In this document: one piece after another, positions 1 through 11,246 of the stretch
Layout: the number at the start of each line of letters is the position of its first letter
Position numbering within the stretch: the first letter of the stretch is position 1
NCBI RefSeq assembly: GCF_024171765.1
Contig: NZ_JAMTCI010000001.1
Span: 62,001-126,000 of the forward strand
From: Williamsia deligens
GTDB taxonomy: Bacteria > Actinomycetota > Actinomycetes > Mycobacteriales > Mycobacteriaceae
Direction of reading: 5' to 3'
DNA: 64,000 nucleotides
Position numbers and translations under genes: made by a program
Notes under the pieces: generated by a model
What the model was told of the DNA's origin: nothing
Database searches by the model: none
The model's input: only the letters and a program-made list of their open reading frames with translations

Positions 1-1
1 C

Positions 2-40
2 GCCGCGTTCGTCCTCGAGGGTCTGCGCAGGAACGCCTGA
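2..40 (+). CDS. 3' end of an unidentified gene (partial)
   Basis: An open frame enters from the left edge and reads ...AAFVLEGLRRNA before a TGA at 38-40. It converges on guaB3, whose stop lies 18 bases further on. Only 12 residues are visible, so the product cannot be named. The frame might also be chance. Confidence 0.35.
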   Translation, partial: AAFVLEGLRRNA

Positions 41-47
41 CGCGTCG

Positions 48-67
48 CCGCACCCGCTCAGGTGCGG
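48..67. terminator. short hairpin between converging genes
   Basis: CCGCACC (48-54) and GGTGCGG (61-67) form a 7-bp stem with a 6-nt loop that contains the guaB3 stop codon. It lies between two converging genes and could terminate either. There is no T-run, so the call is weak. Confidence 0.3.
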
Positions 68-1200
68 GCGGTGAGACCGACCTTCTGGAACTCCTTGAGA
101 TCGGAGTAGCCGGTCTTCGCCATCGAACGGCGGAGTCCGCCGACGACGTTCCGGTCACCGAAGGGCACCGACGACGGACCGTGGAGGACGCACTCGAGGC
201 TGGGGTTCTCCCCCTCGACCGCGACCTGCATCAGGGCGCCCCGGGGAAGCGACGGGTGCGCGGCGGCGGCGGTCCAGAACCACCCGCGACCGGGCGCCTC
301 GGCCGCTGCGGCCAGCGGGGTGCCCAACATGGCGGCGTCAGCGCCACACGCGATCGCCTTCGCCAGGTCACCGGAGGTGTGGATGTCGCCGTCGGCGATG
401 ACGTGCACGTACCGGCCGCCGGTCTCGTCGAGGTACTCGCGGCGGGCGGCCGCGGCGTCGGCGATCGCCGTGGCCATCGGGACGCCGATGCCCAGCACCT
501 CGTTCGTGGTCGTGGACCCCTCGGTGGACCCGTATCCGACGATCACGCCGGCCGCACCGGTGCGCATGAGATGCAGCGCGGTGCGGTGGTCGTGCACGCC
601 GCCGGCGACGACGGGGATGTCGAGATCGGCGATGAACGTCTTGAGGTTCAACGGTTCCCGGTCGTTCTTGCTGACGTGTTCCGCCGAGATGATGGTGCCG
701 TGCACGACGAGCAGGTCGATGCCTGCCGACAGCAATGTCGGGGTGAGCTCCAGCGCGTGCTGGGGGCTGACGCGGACGGCCGTGGTGACGCCGGCGTCAC
801 GGACACGGGCCACGGCCTCGCCCAGCAACGCGGTGTCGAGGGGGGCGGCGTGCAGCTCCTGCAGCCGGGCGATCGCGGCCGCGGGATCCGGGTCGCTGTC
901 GGCGATCTCCGCGACCTCCGCGAGACGGGCGTCGGCGTCGCGGTGACGCGACCACAGCCCCTCACCGTTGAGCACCCCCAACGCACCCGACCGACCGAGG
1001 GCGATCGCCGTCTCGGGCGAGACGATGGCGTCGGTGGGGTGGGTCAGGATCGGGGTGTCGAACCGGTAGGCGTCGAGCTGCCAGGCCGTGGAGACCTCGC
1101 TGGACGACCGCGTCCGCCGGGACGGGACGATCGTGATGTCGTCGAGCTCGAACGTCTGCCGGGCGGTCCTGCCCATGCCGATGTCCACCAGGTCTCGCAC
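58..1200 (-). CDS. guaB3: GuaB3, IMP dehydrogenase-related protein
   Basis: 380-residue IMPDH/GMP reductase-family TIM barrel without CBS domains, orthologous by order and sequence to M. tuberculosis Rv3410c. It starts at GTG 1200 with AGGAAAGG 7 nt upstream. The phosphate-binding and flavin-like region DGDIHTSGDLAKAIACGADA is present. The loop that carries the catalytic Cys in IMPDH (GSICTTR in the neighbour guaB2) reads GYGSTEGSTTTNEVLG at about residues 222-236, so the thioimidate-forming Cys is Thr here. Its reaction is therefore uncertain; GuaB3 proteins of cyanobacteria do have IMPDH activity, but those keep the Cys as far as I recall. It lies 54 bp downstream of guaB2 on the same strand, probably co-transcribed. 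Confidence 0.9.
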   Translation of the reverse strand: MRDLVDIGMGRTARQTFELDDITIVPSRRTRSSSEVSTAWQLDAYRFDTPILTHPTDAIVSPETAIALGRSGALGVLNGEGLWSRHRDADARLAEVAEIADSDPDPAAAIARLQELHAAPLDTALLGEAVARVRDAGVTTAVRVSPQHALELTPTLLSAGIDLLVVHGTIISAEHVSKNDREPLNLKTFIADLDIPVVAGGVHDHRTALHLMRTGAAGVIVGYGSTEGSTTTNEVLGIGVPMATAIADAAAARREYLDETGGRYVHVIADGDIHTSGDLAKAIACGADAAMLGTPLAAAAEAPGRGWFWTAAAAHPSLPRGALMQVAVEGENPSLECVLHGPSSVPFGDRNVVGGLRRSMAKTGYSDLKEFQKVGLTART

Positions 1201-1254
1201 CGGTGTGCCTTTCCTCGATGTCCGGCCCCGCCGCGGGGCCGGTGATCGCGCGGG

Positions 1255-3012
<1,758 letters not shown>

Positions 3013-3013
3013 C

Positions 3014-3019
3014 TACGGT
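3014..3019 (+). promoter_or_regulatory. -10 of a leaderless DUF5319 transcript
   Basis: TACGGT ends 6 nt before the GTG at 3026, placing the transcription start at or next to the start codon. No Shine-Dalgarno sequence is present, which supports leaderless translation. Confidence 0.5.
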
Positions 3020-3025
3020 TGACGT

Positions 3026-3415
3026 GTGCGTGACCACCTGCCGCCCGGGCTGCCCCCGGATCCCTTCGCCGACGACCCCAGCGACCCGTCGGCCGCTCTG
3101 GACTCGGTGGAACCGGCGACCCCACTCGACGCCGACGAGCGGTTGGCCGTCGAGGAGGACCTGGCGGACCTCGCGGTCTACGAGGCGTTGTTGGCCAGGC
3201 ACGGCGTCCGCGGGCTGGTCGTCATCTGTGACGACTGTCAGCAGGACCACTACCACGACTGGGACATGCTGCGGGCGAACCTGCTGCAGCTGCTCGTCGA
3301 GGGAACGGTCCGACCCCATGAGCCGGCCGTCGACCCCTCCCCGGACGCCTACGTCACCTGGGACTACTGCCGCGGATACGCCGACGCGGTCATGCACACC
3401 ACCGACGACGCCTAG
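3026..3415 (+). CDS. DUF5319 family protein
   Basis: 129-residue acidic protein of unknown function, the positional equivalent of M. tuberculosis Rv3412. The first third is Pro/Asp rich (LPPDPFADDPSDPSAAL). The conserved part contains VVICDDCQQDHYHDWDMLRANL, where the Cys pair and His/Asp residues suggest metal binding (inference only), and ends with the family-like block VTWDYCRGYADA. It starts at GTG 3026 with no SD but a TACGGT box 6 nt upstream. It is divergent from guaB2 and convergent with rsdA. Confidence 0.85.
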   Translation: MRDHLPPGLPPDPFADDPSDPSAALDSVEPATPLDADERLAVEEDLADLAVYEALLARHGVRGLVVICDDCQQDHYHDWDMLRANLLQLLVEGTVRPHEPAVDPSPDAYVTWDYCRGYADAVMHTTDDA

Positions 3416-3473
3416 TCGTCCCCGTCTTTGACGACGCCTAGTCGACTTCCAGGTCCGACGACGCCGAGTCGTC
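3404..3473. repeat. three tandem copies of a palindrome at the DUF5319/rsdA junction
   Basis: GACGACGCCTAGTCGTC and two near copies start at 3404, 3430 and 3457 (periods 26 and 27). Each is a GACGAC/GTC(G/A)(T/A)C dyad able to form a small hairpin. The first copy contains the last codons and TAG of the DUF5319 gene, so the array looks like tandem duplication of a gene end. It probably acts as a bidirectional terminator between the converging genes. Confidence 0.6.
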
Positions 3474-3503
3474 ACGCGCCACCGGACCGACGGTCCCCGC
3501 GGA

Positions 3504-4391
3504 TCAGCCCGCGGGTGTCGTCGTGGTCGTGGTGGGTGTCTCCGACACCGGCGTGGACGGCGCGGGGCTCTGTCCGGTCGCAGGCGGCTCCGACGTCGGC
3601 GGCGTGACGGGAGCGCGCAACAGCATCCGCGGGTCCTGCGCCGAGGTCGTGGTCGGGATCGTCGGGACGGCCACCACATCGCTCGGGACCTGGATCGTCG
3701 GGAGACCCGGGACCGACGGCAGGGCCGTGATCGACGTCAACGGGTTCTGCGGGATCGGCCCGACCTGCTCGGCGAGTCGTTGCGCCCAGTCCTGCATCCG
3801 CTGACGGGAGTCGAGGCCGGACATCTTGGGGACGTCCTTCTGGGCCGCGACGAGGTATTCGGCGGCCAGGCGCTTGTCGCCTCCGGACAGGGCCTGCTCG
3901 GCCTTCTCCATGTTCGACTGGACGCTCGACGACGCGATCGTCGCGCTGGCCTCCGAGCCGAACATCGTCTCCTTCACCTTCCACAGCGGATCGCCGGGGT
4001 CGGCGTTCTGCGCGAGGACGGTCACGGCGCCGAAGGCGACGACGGCGACAGCCGCGGCACCGGCCACGTAGCGCAGTCGACGCAGCGACCCCCGGCGTGA
4101 CGCCATGCGGCCGGCCGCGGCGATCTCCGCCTCGACCTCCTCGAGCGTCGGGTGCTGCGGGAACGGCTGTGCGTCGATCTCGTGACGCCACCCGGCGAGC
4201 ATGCCGGCCAGCTGGTGATCGGAGTCGGTCAGTTCCCAGCCACCGGGCAGTCGGTTGCGGGACAGCGCGTCGAGCAGGGCGTCGTCGGCGCGGACGGCGG
4301 CGACGTCGAGCGGTTCGCGGTCGGCCGCGGAGGACTCCGTCGGCTCGGGGTCGGACCCGGGGAAGGCCGCGTCTCGATCTCGTCCGGTCAT
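3504..4391 (-). CDS. rsdA: Anti-sigma-D factor RsdA
   Basis: 295-residue membrane-anchored anti-sigma factor, equivalent to Rv3413c. The N-terminal cytoplasmic part (1-100) should bind SigD. One membrane segment follows at about 106-127 (YVAGAAAVAVVAFGAVTVLA). The extracytoplasmic region is helical (NMEKAEQALSGGDKRLAAEYL) and then Pro/Thr rich, ending in a Thr run (TPTTTTTTPAG). In M. tuberculosis RsdA is degraded by ClpXP to release SigD; a similar mechanism is likely. Its ATG overlaps the sigD stop by 4 bp, the usual sigma/anti-sigma coupling. Confidence 0.92.
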   Translation of the reverse strand: MTGRDRDAAFPGSDPEPTESSAADREPLDVAAVRADDALLDALSRNRLPGGWELTDSDHQLAGMLAGWRHEIDAQPFPQHPTLEEVEAEIAAAGRMASRRGSLRRLRYVAGAAAVAVVAFGAVTVLAQNADPGDPLWKVKETMFGSEASATIASSSVQSNMEKAEQALSGGDKRLAAEYLVAAQKDVPKMSGLDSRQRMQDWAQRLAEQVGPIPQNPLTSITALPSVPGLPTIQVPSDVVAVPTIPTTTSAQDPRMLLRAPVTPPTSEPPATGQSPAPSTPVSETPTTTTTTPAG

Positions 4392-4963
4392 CGACCCTCA
4401 CCTGCTCTCGTCATCTCGTTCTTCAGCTTGTTCAGTGCGCGGTGCTGGGCGACCCGTACCGCGCCTGGTGTGCTCCCGACGGCCTCGGCCGTCTCCTCCG
4501 CCGACATCCCCACCACCAGCCGCAGGACCAGGATCTCGCGTTGCTTCTCGGGCAACCGGCTGAGCAGCTCCCCCATCCGACGGCTGGCGTCGGAGTTGAG
4601 GGCCAGCTGTTCGGGCCCGTCGTCGACGTCCATCGCCTCGGGGATCGTCTCCACCGGATCGGACTTGATCCGCGCGGCCCCCCGGTGCGCGTCGGCGACC
4701 TTGTGCGCCGCGATGCCGTACACGAAGGCCATGAACGGCCGCCCCTGGTCCGAATACCTGGGCAGCGCGGTCATCACCGCCATGCAGACCTCCTGCGCCA
4801 CATCGTCGGCGGACAGCGTGTGCCGTTCGCCTGCCCCCACCCTGGCCCTGCAGTACCGCACGACCAGAGGACGGACCGTCTCCAGTACGTCGGCGAGAGC
4901 CGACCGATCGCCCCGCCCTGCGGCGGCGACAGCACGGTCGAGCTCGTCACCTGTGAGAATCAT
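4388..4963 (-). CDS. sigD: ECF RNA polymerase sigma factor SigD
   Basis: 191-residue ECF sigma factor. Region 2 is seen in the stretch ADDVAQEVCMAVMTALPRY...FMAFVYGIAAHKVADAHR; region 4 is an HTH with LPEKQREILVLRLVVGMSAEETAEAVGSTPGAVR. It starts at ATG 4963; M. tuberculosis SigD is annotated longer at the N-terminus, so an upstream start is possible, but no upstream ATG with an SD was seen. It overlaps rsdA by 4 bp (ATGA) and the pair forms one operon. In M. tuberculosis SigD acts in starvation and stringent-response gene expression. Confidence 0.93.
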   Translation of the reverse strand: MILTGDELDRAVAAAGRGDRSALADVLETVRPLVVRYCRARVGAGERHTLSADDVAQEVCMAVMTALPRYSDQGRPFMAFVYGIAAHKVADAHRGAARIKSDPVETIPEAMDVDDGPEQLALNSDASRRMGELLSRLPEKQREILVLRLVVGMSAEETAEAVGSTPGAVRVAQHRALNKLKNEMTRAGEGR

Positions 4964-5157
4964 CGTCGCGTCGGGGTCCCTGCGTTACATCACGGTCGGT
5001 CGGGCACAGCCGGGCCCCGCGGAAGGGCGCGCACCGCACACGCGGGCAGTCGGCGTGATGGCAAGCTTAGCCACCGTAGTGACCTGCCTCGGCCGATCAC
5101 ACGACCCATGCGGCGCCGACACACGCCCGTCGCGACCCGGTGTGGACCGGGCCCGGT

Positions 5158-6033
5158 TCACACCGTGTCGACGGAGAACTGTGCTCCCCGTGCGATCAGA
5201 GTCCGGTACGTGTCGTCGCGTCGCGCGGTCCAGATCGCTCGTCCTGCTGCGTCGCCGTTCGCGCCGCCGACGTCGCAGAGCAGGCCGGCGACCGCCCACA
5301 GCAGAGGCAGTTGGCCCAGTTCCGTGGCCCGGCGGGCGGCGTCGAGTGCGGTCGACACCGCGCGCTCGAGGTCACCGGTGGTGGACTGGCAGGCCGCGAG
5401 GAGGACCTGGGTCTTGAGGCGGTGACGCAGCGACGGACACTCGTCGAGCAGCGCCGACGCCCGCTCGGCCACGGCGAGCGCGCCGCGGGCGTCGCCACGG
5501 TAGAGATGCCACTCCGCGCGCACCCAGGCGGCCCGCAGGTGCGGACGGTCGGAGATCCACCACTCCCGCCCCAGGTGACCGCCGTCGCGGATGGAGTCCT
5601 CGACCCGGGCCAGGAGTCGATCACTCGCGGAGAGGTCACCCGTGCCCAGGTGGTCCGCGGCGAGCCCGATCGTCGCGTCCAGTCGGGTCGACAGTCGGCG
5701 CGGATCGTCGTCACGGGCACCGTCGCCGGCCAGCATCGCCAGAGCCGACCCGTCGGCGGCCGCGGCCCATCCGTGCCCGCCGGTCTGCCGACGACAGGAC
5801 GCCAGGGCGGTCGCCGCGACGGCCCGACGCGTGACGCAGCGGGCTCCCCGGCTCCGACGCAGCACCTCCGTGAGGTCGTACCGGGCGCGGGCGTACCGAC
5901 CCTGAGCTGCGAGGGCGATCCCGCGCAGACAGAGGTCGTCGAGGTCGGTGGCGGCCGCGACCACCGCGGGGTCGTCGACATCTGCGCCCGGGTGGGCGCC
6001 GAAAGCGACGGACGACAACGGAAAAGGGGTCAT
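5158..6033 (-). CDS. TPR-like helical protein (Rv3415c equivalent)
   Basis: 291 residues, unknown function. The sequence is almost wholly helical, with repeated Ala-rich helix pairs resembling TPR units (CLRGIALAAQGRYARARYDL, AAWVRAEWHLYRGDARGAL, VLLAACQSTTGDLERAVSTA, each with the W/L-G-Y/A-A spacing of a TPR). No signal peptide or membrane segment is seen. It is always found between sigD and whiB3 in this gene order and is divergent from whiB3 across a long AT-rich control region. A scaffold or regulator is the best guess. Confidence 0.75.
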   Translation of the reverse strand: MTPFPLSSVAFGAHPGADVDDPAVVAAATDLDDLCLRGIALAAQGRYARARYDLTEVLRRSRGARCVTRRAVAATALASCRRQTGGHGWAAAADGSALAMLAGDGARDDDPRRLSTRLDATIGLAADHLGTGDLSASDRLLARVEDSIRDGGHLGREWWISDRPHLRAAWVRAEWHLYRGDARGALAVAERASALLDECPSLRHRLKTQVLLAACQSTTGDLERAVSTALDAARRATELGQLPLLWAVAGLLCDVGGANGDAAGRAIWTARRDDTYRTLIARGAQFSVDTV

Positions 6034-6501
6034 CGAGTTCCGCCCACCCTTCCAATTAGCCAGAATTTAACCTGCTCGATACATCGCTCCCGCACGCCTT
6101 CGCGTCACCTGCGCGTCACGTCGATATGTCCACGATGTGTCATCGACGGCCGGCGACGTCATCCCGGGCCACCCATTCGACACCATTTCGGACGTGCGTC
6201 CCCGGTGTCGAAGTGCCTGCTCACGGCCGTTTATGACCAGAAAATTCACCACCGATATCCGTTATTCGAACCACATCAGACCATGCCTGATCGTGGAAAC
6301 ACACAATTAACGAACTGCATCATCAGGAAGGGTTGCAGCCGCGATGACGCTTTGTTGACTCGTTTTCCGACGGTGCCCTACCGTGATTCCTCGACGGGCG
6401 GGACAACGGTGTTCCCGACGCCCGCACGCACGATCGGAATTCCGGTGTCGCCCCTCGCCAGGCGGCGACGTCGAGTTCACGGCATCCCCAAGGAGAGCCC
6501 C
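6034..6501. promoter_or_regulatory. 468-bp AT-rich control region between the TPR-like gene and whiB3
   Basis: Visibly poorer in GC than the flanks, with patches such as ccaattagccagaattt and acacaattaa. No credible ORF on either strand. It contains a dyad CCACATCAG-N7-CTGATcGTGG at 6271-6296 (one bulged base), possibly an operator or small-RNA hairpin, and the whiB3 promoter at 6355-6384. WhiB3 responds to redox and acid stress in mycobacteria, so regulator sites are expected here. Confidence 0.6.
6355..6384 (+). promoter_or_regulatory. whiB3 promoter
   Basis: TTGACT (6355-6360) and TACCGT (6379-6384) with an 18-bp spacer fit a SigA-type promoter. The transcription start would be near 6391, giving a 5' leader of about 110 nt before the whiB3 ATG. 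Confidence 0.5.
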
Positions 6502-6798
6502 ATGCCTGCACCGAATCACCTCCCCGGTCCGAACGCCGACATCTGGGACTGGCAGATGAAGGGGTTGTGCCGCGGGGTCGACTCCTCGATGTTCTTCCAT
6601 CCTGACGGCGAGCGTGGCCGCGCCCGCGCCCATCGGGAACGCCGTGCCAAGGAACTCTGCCATGCCTGCCCGGTCATCGCTCAGTGCCGGGAGCACGCCC
6701 TCGCGGTGGCCGAGCCGTACGGCATCTGGGGCGGACTCTCGGAGTCCGAGCGCAGCATCCTGATGAAGCGCGGTGTCGGGCGCCGCCTCGCCGGCTGA
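6502..6798 (+). CDS. whiB3: WhiB3, iron-sulfur redox transcription factor
   Basis: 98 residues, nearly superimposable on M. tuberculosis WhiB3. Four Cys ligands of the [4Fe-4S] cluster are seen (LCRG, LCHAC with CxxC, AQC), followed by the G(V/I)WGG turn (YGIWGGLSESER) and a basic tail. Start ATG 6502 follows AAGGAGAG by 5-6 nt; the open frame extends far upstream but the N-terminus PGPNADIWDWQ is the family's. It binds SigA region 4 and controls lipid metabolism and redox balance in mycobacteria. It converges on groEL1 across a strong terminator. Confidence 0.96.
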   Translation: MPAPNHLPGPNADIWDWQMKGLCRGVDSSMFFHPDGERGRARAHRERRAKELCHACPVIAQCREHALAVAEPYGIWGGLSESERSILMKRGVGRRLAG

Positions 6799-6849
6799 TT
6801 CTTCCGGCGCCGGCGACACCGCCGCGCCGACCGCACACCGACCACCCAC

Positions 6850-6888
6850 GACAGAGGGGCACCCGGGTCTCCCGGGTGCCCCTCTGTC
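6850..6888. terminator. perfect 18-bp hairpin between whiB3 and groEL1
   Basis: Arms 6850-6867 and 6871-6888 are exact inverted repeats with a TCT loop. They lie between converging genes, so they probably terminate both. There is no long T-run, as is usual in actinobacteria. Confidence 0.8.
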
Positions 6889-6917
6889 GTACATCGGCGG
6901 ATGGTCATCCGCCCCGA

Positions 6918-8588
<1,671 letters not shown>

Positions 8589-8616
8589 TCAGGACCGGGG
8601 CGGAATTCGTGAGGTC

Positions 8617-8916
8617 TTACTTGCCGACGACCGCGAGGACGTCGCGGGCCGACAGGATCAGGTACTCCTCACCGGCGTACTTGATCTCGGTGCCGCCGTA
8701 CTTCGAGTAGATGACGGTGTCACCTTCCTTGACGTCGACCGGCACACGGTTGCCCTGCTCGGTCACACGACCCTCGCCCACGGCGATGACGGTGCCCTCC
8801 TGAGGCTTCTCCTTGGCCGTGTCGGGGATGACCAGGCCGGAGGCGGTCGTCGTCTCGGCCTCGTTGGCCTGGACGAGGATCTTGTCCTCGAGCGGCTTGA
8901 TGTTCACGCTCGCCAC
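8617..8916 (-). CDS. groES: 10-kDa co-chaperonin GroES
   Basis: 99 residues, full-length Cpn10 with the N-terminal strand [12 protein letters not shown], the mobile loop ([23 protein letters not shown]) and the roof loop region. It caps the GroEL ring. Start is GTG 8916, with a GGAGGG Shine-Dalgarno 8 nt upstream. First gene of the groES-groEL1 operon, under the CIRCE elements at 9046-9096. Confidence 0.97.
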   Translation of the reverse strand: MASVNIKPLEDKILVQANEAETTTASGLVIPDTAKEKPQEGTVIAVGEGRVTEQGNRVPVDVKEGDTVIYSKYGGTEIKYAGEEYLILSARDVLAVVGK

Positions 8917-9045
8917 GATGTGAGCCCTCCACTTTCAGCAGATCGGGTCAGGCGGTGCGCCTGGCCCGGTTGTCGATGAGTTCCACGCTTGAGGCTCCGC
9001 GCTCGGTCCCGTCGTCGCGGGTGCCGGAACCGCACTCGGTGCCGA

Positions 9046-9096
9046 TTGGCACTCTATACATGCGAGTGCCAGCACTCAAGTACTGCCGAGTGCCAG
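9046..9096 (-). promoter_or_regulatory. groES promoter with two CIRCE (HrcA) operators
   Basis: TTGGCACTC-N9-GAGTGCCAG (9046-9072) is a standard CIRCE element. A second copy, CCAGCACTC-N10-GAGTGCCAG (9069-9096), overlaps it and has a 10-nt spacer. On the minus strand CTTGAG and TATAGA (9053-9058, top-strand TCTATA) with a 16-bp spacer form the promoter inside the operators. HrcA repression is expected; the leader is about 130 nt. Confidence 0.85.
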
Positions 9097-9121
9097 CACC
9101 CGCATGATCACGAGCCGCGGT

Positions 9122-10696
9122 TCAGCTCGTCTCGACGACCTCCCGACGACGGCGCCGGAGACCGATCACGACGAGGCTGTAGACCATCGCCACGATCGAC
9201 AGCCCGGAGATCACCATGATCGCGGTGTCCACGCCGCCGGGCAGGGCGCCGGGGGCGACCGTGACCCGGGAACTGGTGACGATCGCCGTCACCACGGCGA
9301 GCATGATCGCGCCGCCCACCTGCACCGACGTGTTCACCAGCCCGGACGCGAGGCCCTGCTCGTGGTCGGCGACGCCCGAGGTCGCCTGGGCGTTCACGGC
9401 GGGGAAGCACAAAGCGAAACCCACGCCGAGAAGGATGATCGTGGGCAGCAGGAACTGTGCGTACCCCTGCCCCGGTGCGGTGCGCAGGAACAGCAGGTAC
9501 CCGGCGACGAACGCCGTCAGCCCGACCGCGATGAGGACGGGCGTCGCGATGCGGGCCAGCACCCGGTCCATACCGGTCGCGCTGATGGCGACCAGGAGCC
9601 CCGCCGGCAGGAACCCGAGAGCCATGGCGATGGGCGACCACCCGAGCGTGTTCTGCAGATAGATGGTCACCAGGAACTGGAAGGCGACGTAGCCACCGAA
9701 CATCGCCGCCGCGGCGACGTTGGCGTGCACGAGCGTCGCGGACCGCAGGATGCCCAGGCGCAGCAGCGGCGCGCCGTGCCGTCGCTCCACGACCACGAAC
9801 GCGGCGAACAGCGCGGCGGCGACCACGAAGAGCACGACCGTCTGCGTGCTGGTCCACCCCGACGACGGGGCCTGGACGACCGCGTACACGAGCGCGAGCA
9901 ACGCCCCGGTACTGGTCAGCGCGCCGGCGAGGTCGAACTGGGCGAAGCGCACCCGGGTGCGCGCGGACCGCGGGATCACACGGACCCCGGCGAGGAGCAG
10001 CGCCGCCGCGATCGGCCCCGGGAACAGCAGGGTCGCCTGCCACGACACCTCGGTGAGCAGTCCGCCGAAGACGAGCCCCAGCGAGAAGCCGCTGGCGCCG
10101 CAGACGGTGTAGATGCTCAGGGCCTTGTTGCGTGCGGGCCCCTCGGCGAACGTCGTCGTGATGATCGACAGGCCGGCGGGGACGGTGAAGGCCGCGGCCA
10201 CTCCCTTGACGAAGCGCAGGGCGATGATGGCCTGGTCGACCTGCACGAACGCGCTGACCACGGATGCGGTGGCGAAGACCGCCAACGCCCAGAGGAACAC
10301 CCTCCGTCGCCCGAAGAGGTCGCTCGCGCGTCCGCCCAGGAGCAGGAAGCCGCCGTACCCCAGCACGTACCCGGACACGATCCACTGCAGTTGCGATTGC
10401 GTCATCGAGAGATCGGCCCCGATGGACGGCAGGGCCACGCCCACCATCGAGACGTCGAGACCGTCCAGGAACAGCACACCCGCCAGGACCACGAGCAGGA
10501 TCCAGGTCCGGGCGGCCCATCCCCCGCCGGTCGTGACGGTCAGGTGCGCGGGCGTCGCACCTGACCCGTCGTCCGTCGCGTCTTCTCGTCGTGTCCCCGC
10601 GTGCCGATCCCCAGCCTTCCGGGCTGCGGTGGTGTCCACCGCATCGACGGTCGGCCAGGGCTCCCCCGGGCGGATGTCTTCGAGTCTCACAGTCAT
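9122..10696 (-). CDS. MFS drug efflux transporter, DHA2 (EmrB/QacA) type
   Basis: 524 residues with about 14 membrane segments after a hydrophilic N-terminal tail of about 60 residues. Typical features are LDVSMVGVALPSIGADL in helix 1, WIVSGYVLGYGGFLLLGGRASDLFGRRR for motif A, and a proline-containing motif C (GFSLGLVFGG). It probably exports drugs by proton antiport. ATG 10696 is preferred; an in-frame ATG at 10720 would lie nearer the operator. No SD is obvious. It is divergent from a MarR regulator, which probably represses both genes. Confidence 0.88.
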   Translation of the reverse strand: MTVRLEDIRPGEPWPTVDAVDTTAARKAGDRHAGTRREDATDDGSGATPAHLTVTTGGGWAARTWILLVVLAGVLFLDGLDVSMVGVALPSIGADLSMTQSQLQWIVSGYVLGYGGFLLLGGRASDLFGRRRVFLWALAVFATASVVSAFVQVDQAIIALRFVKGVAAAFTVPAGLSIITTTFAEGPARNKALSIYTVCGASGFSLGLVFGGLLTEVSWQATLLFPGPIAAALLLAGVRVIPRSARTRVRFAQFDLAGALTSTGALLALVYAVVQAPSSGWTSTQTVVLFVVAAALFAAFVVVERRHGAPLLRLGILRSATLVHANVAAAAMFGGYVAFQFLVTIYLQNTLGWSPIAMALGFLPAGLLVAISATGMDRVLARIATPVLIAVGLTAFVAGYLLFLRTAPGQGYAQFLLPTIILLGVGFALCFPAVNAQATSGVADHEQGLASGLVNTSVQVGGAIMLAVVTAIVTSSRVTVAPGALPGGVDTAIMVISGLSIVAMVYSLVVIGLRRRRREVVETS

Positions 10697-10731
10697 GGCG
10701 GGAACTATATGCACACGCATCCAATGTGTCT

Positions 10732-10755
10732 ACAAATAATTTGTCTGCAACAAAT
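10732..10755. promoter_or_regulatory. probable MarR operator with three half-sites
   Basis: ACAAAT (10732-10737), ATTTGT (10739-10744) and ACAAAT (10750-10755) form two overlapping perfect dyads: ACAAAT-N1-ATTTGT and ATTTGT-N5-ACAAAT. The 17-bp second dyad has the size of a MarR-family site. It lies in the only AT-rich part of the divergent promoter region. Confidence 0.6.
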
Positions 10756-10769
10756 GCACGAACATAGGG

Positions 10770-10775
10770 TAGGAT
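10770..10775 (+). promoter_or_regulatory. -10 of a leaderless marR transcript
   Basis: TAGGAT is followed by 6 nt and the ATG at 10782. The operator at 10732-10755 covers the -35 region, consistent with autorepression. Confidence 0.5.
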
Positions 10776-10781
10776 GCGGCC

Positions 10782-11237
10782 ATGACCGCAGATGTGTCCG
10801 CGTCGACGATGACGACGACGCCATGCGCCGACGACCGGCTCGCCGCGGCATGGCAGCAGCTGTCCGTCCGTTACCACCGGGTGTCGTGCGAGATCGATCG
10901 CACGCTGCAGGCGGCACACGGTCTCACCGGCAGCGAGTTCGAGGTGCTCGAGCTCCTGGCCGCCGCGGACGACCACTCCCTGCGGATGAGTGAACTCGCC
11001 GCACAGGTGCACCTGAGTCAGAGCGCCCTGTCGCGGCTGGTGTCCGGACTGGAGAAGGACGGGTTGGTCGGGCGATCGATGTGCGCAGCCGATCGCCGGT
11101 CGGTGTTCACCGCCCTCACCGACGCGGGCCTGGCCCGGTACGAGGCGGCCAAGCCCGCCCACCGTGCCGTCCTGCGTGCGACCGCAGTCGACGACGACGG
11201 TCGTTCGCTCTGTGGGACGACCGACCTGACGGACTGA
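10782..11237 (+). CDS. MarR family transcriptional regulator
   Basis: 151 residues. The winged HTH is seen as LTGSEFEVLELLAAADDHSLRMSELAAQVHLSQSALSRLVSGLEKDGLVGRS, with the wing at CAADRRSVFTALTDAG (conserved DRR). The dimerisation helices are at both ends. It is divergent from the DHA2 efflux pump and preceded by an inverted-repeat operator, so it most likely represses the pump and itself until a ligand binds. It converges on tsaD with a 9-bp gap. Confidence 0.9.
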   Translation: MTADVSASTMTTTPCADDRLAAAWQQLSVRYHRVSCEIDRTLQAAHGLTGSEFEVLELLAAADDHSLRMSELAAQVHLSQSALSRLVSGLEKDGLVGRSMCAADRRSVFTALTDAGLARYEAAKPAHRAVLRATAVDDDGRSLCGTTDLTD

Positions 11238-11246
11238 GCGTCGCCC

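Noticed and set aside
4951-4988. SigD-like promoter motif (GTAACG, 17 bp, CGAT) in front of sigD on the minus strand
   Set aside because: The CGAT overlaps the sigD ATG, so the transcript would start inside the gene; it could matter only if translation starts further downstream. Probably chance.
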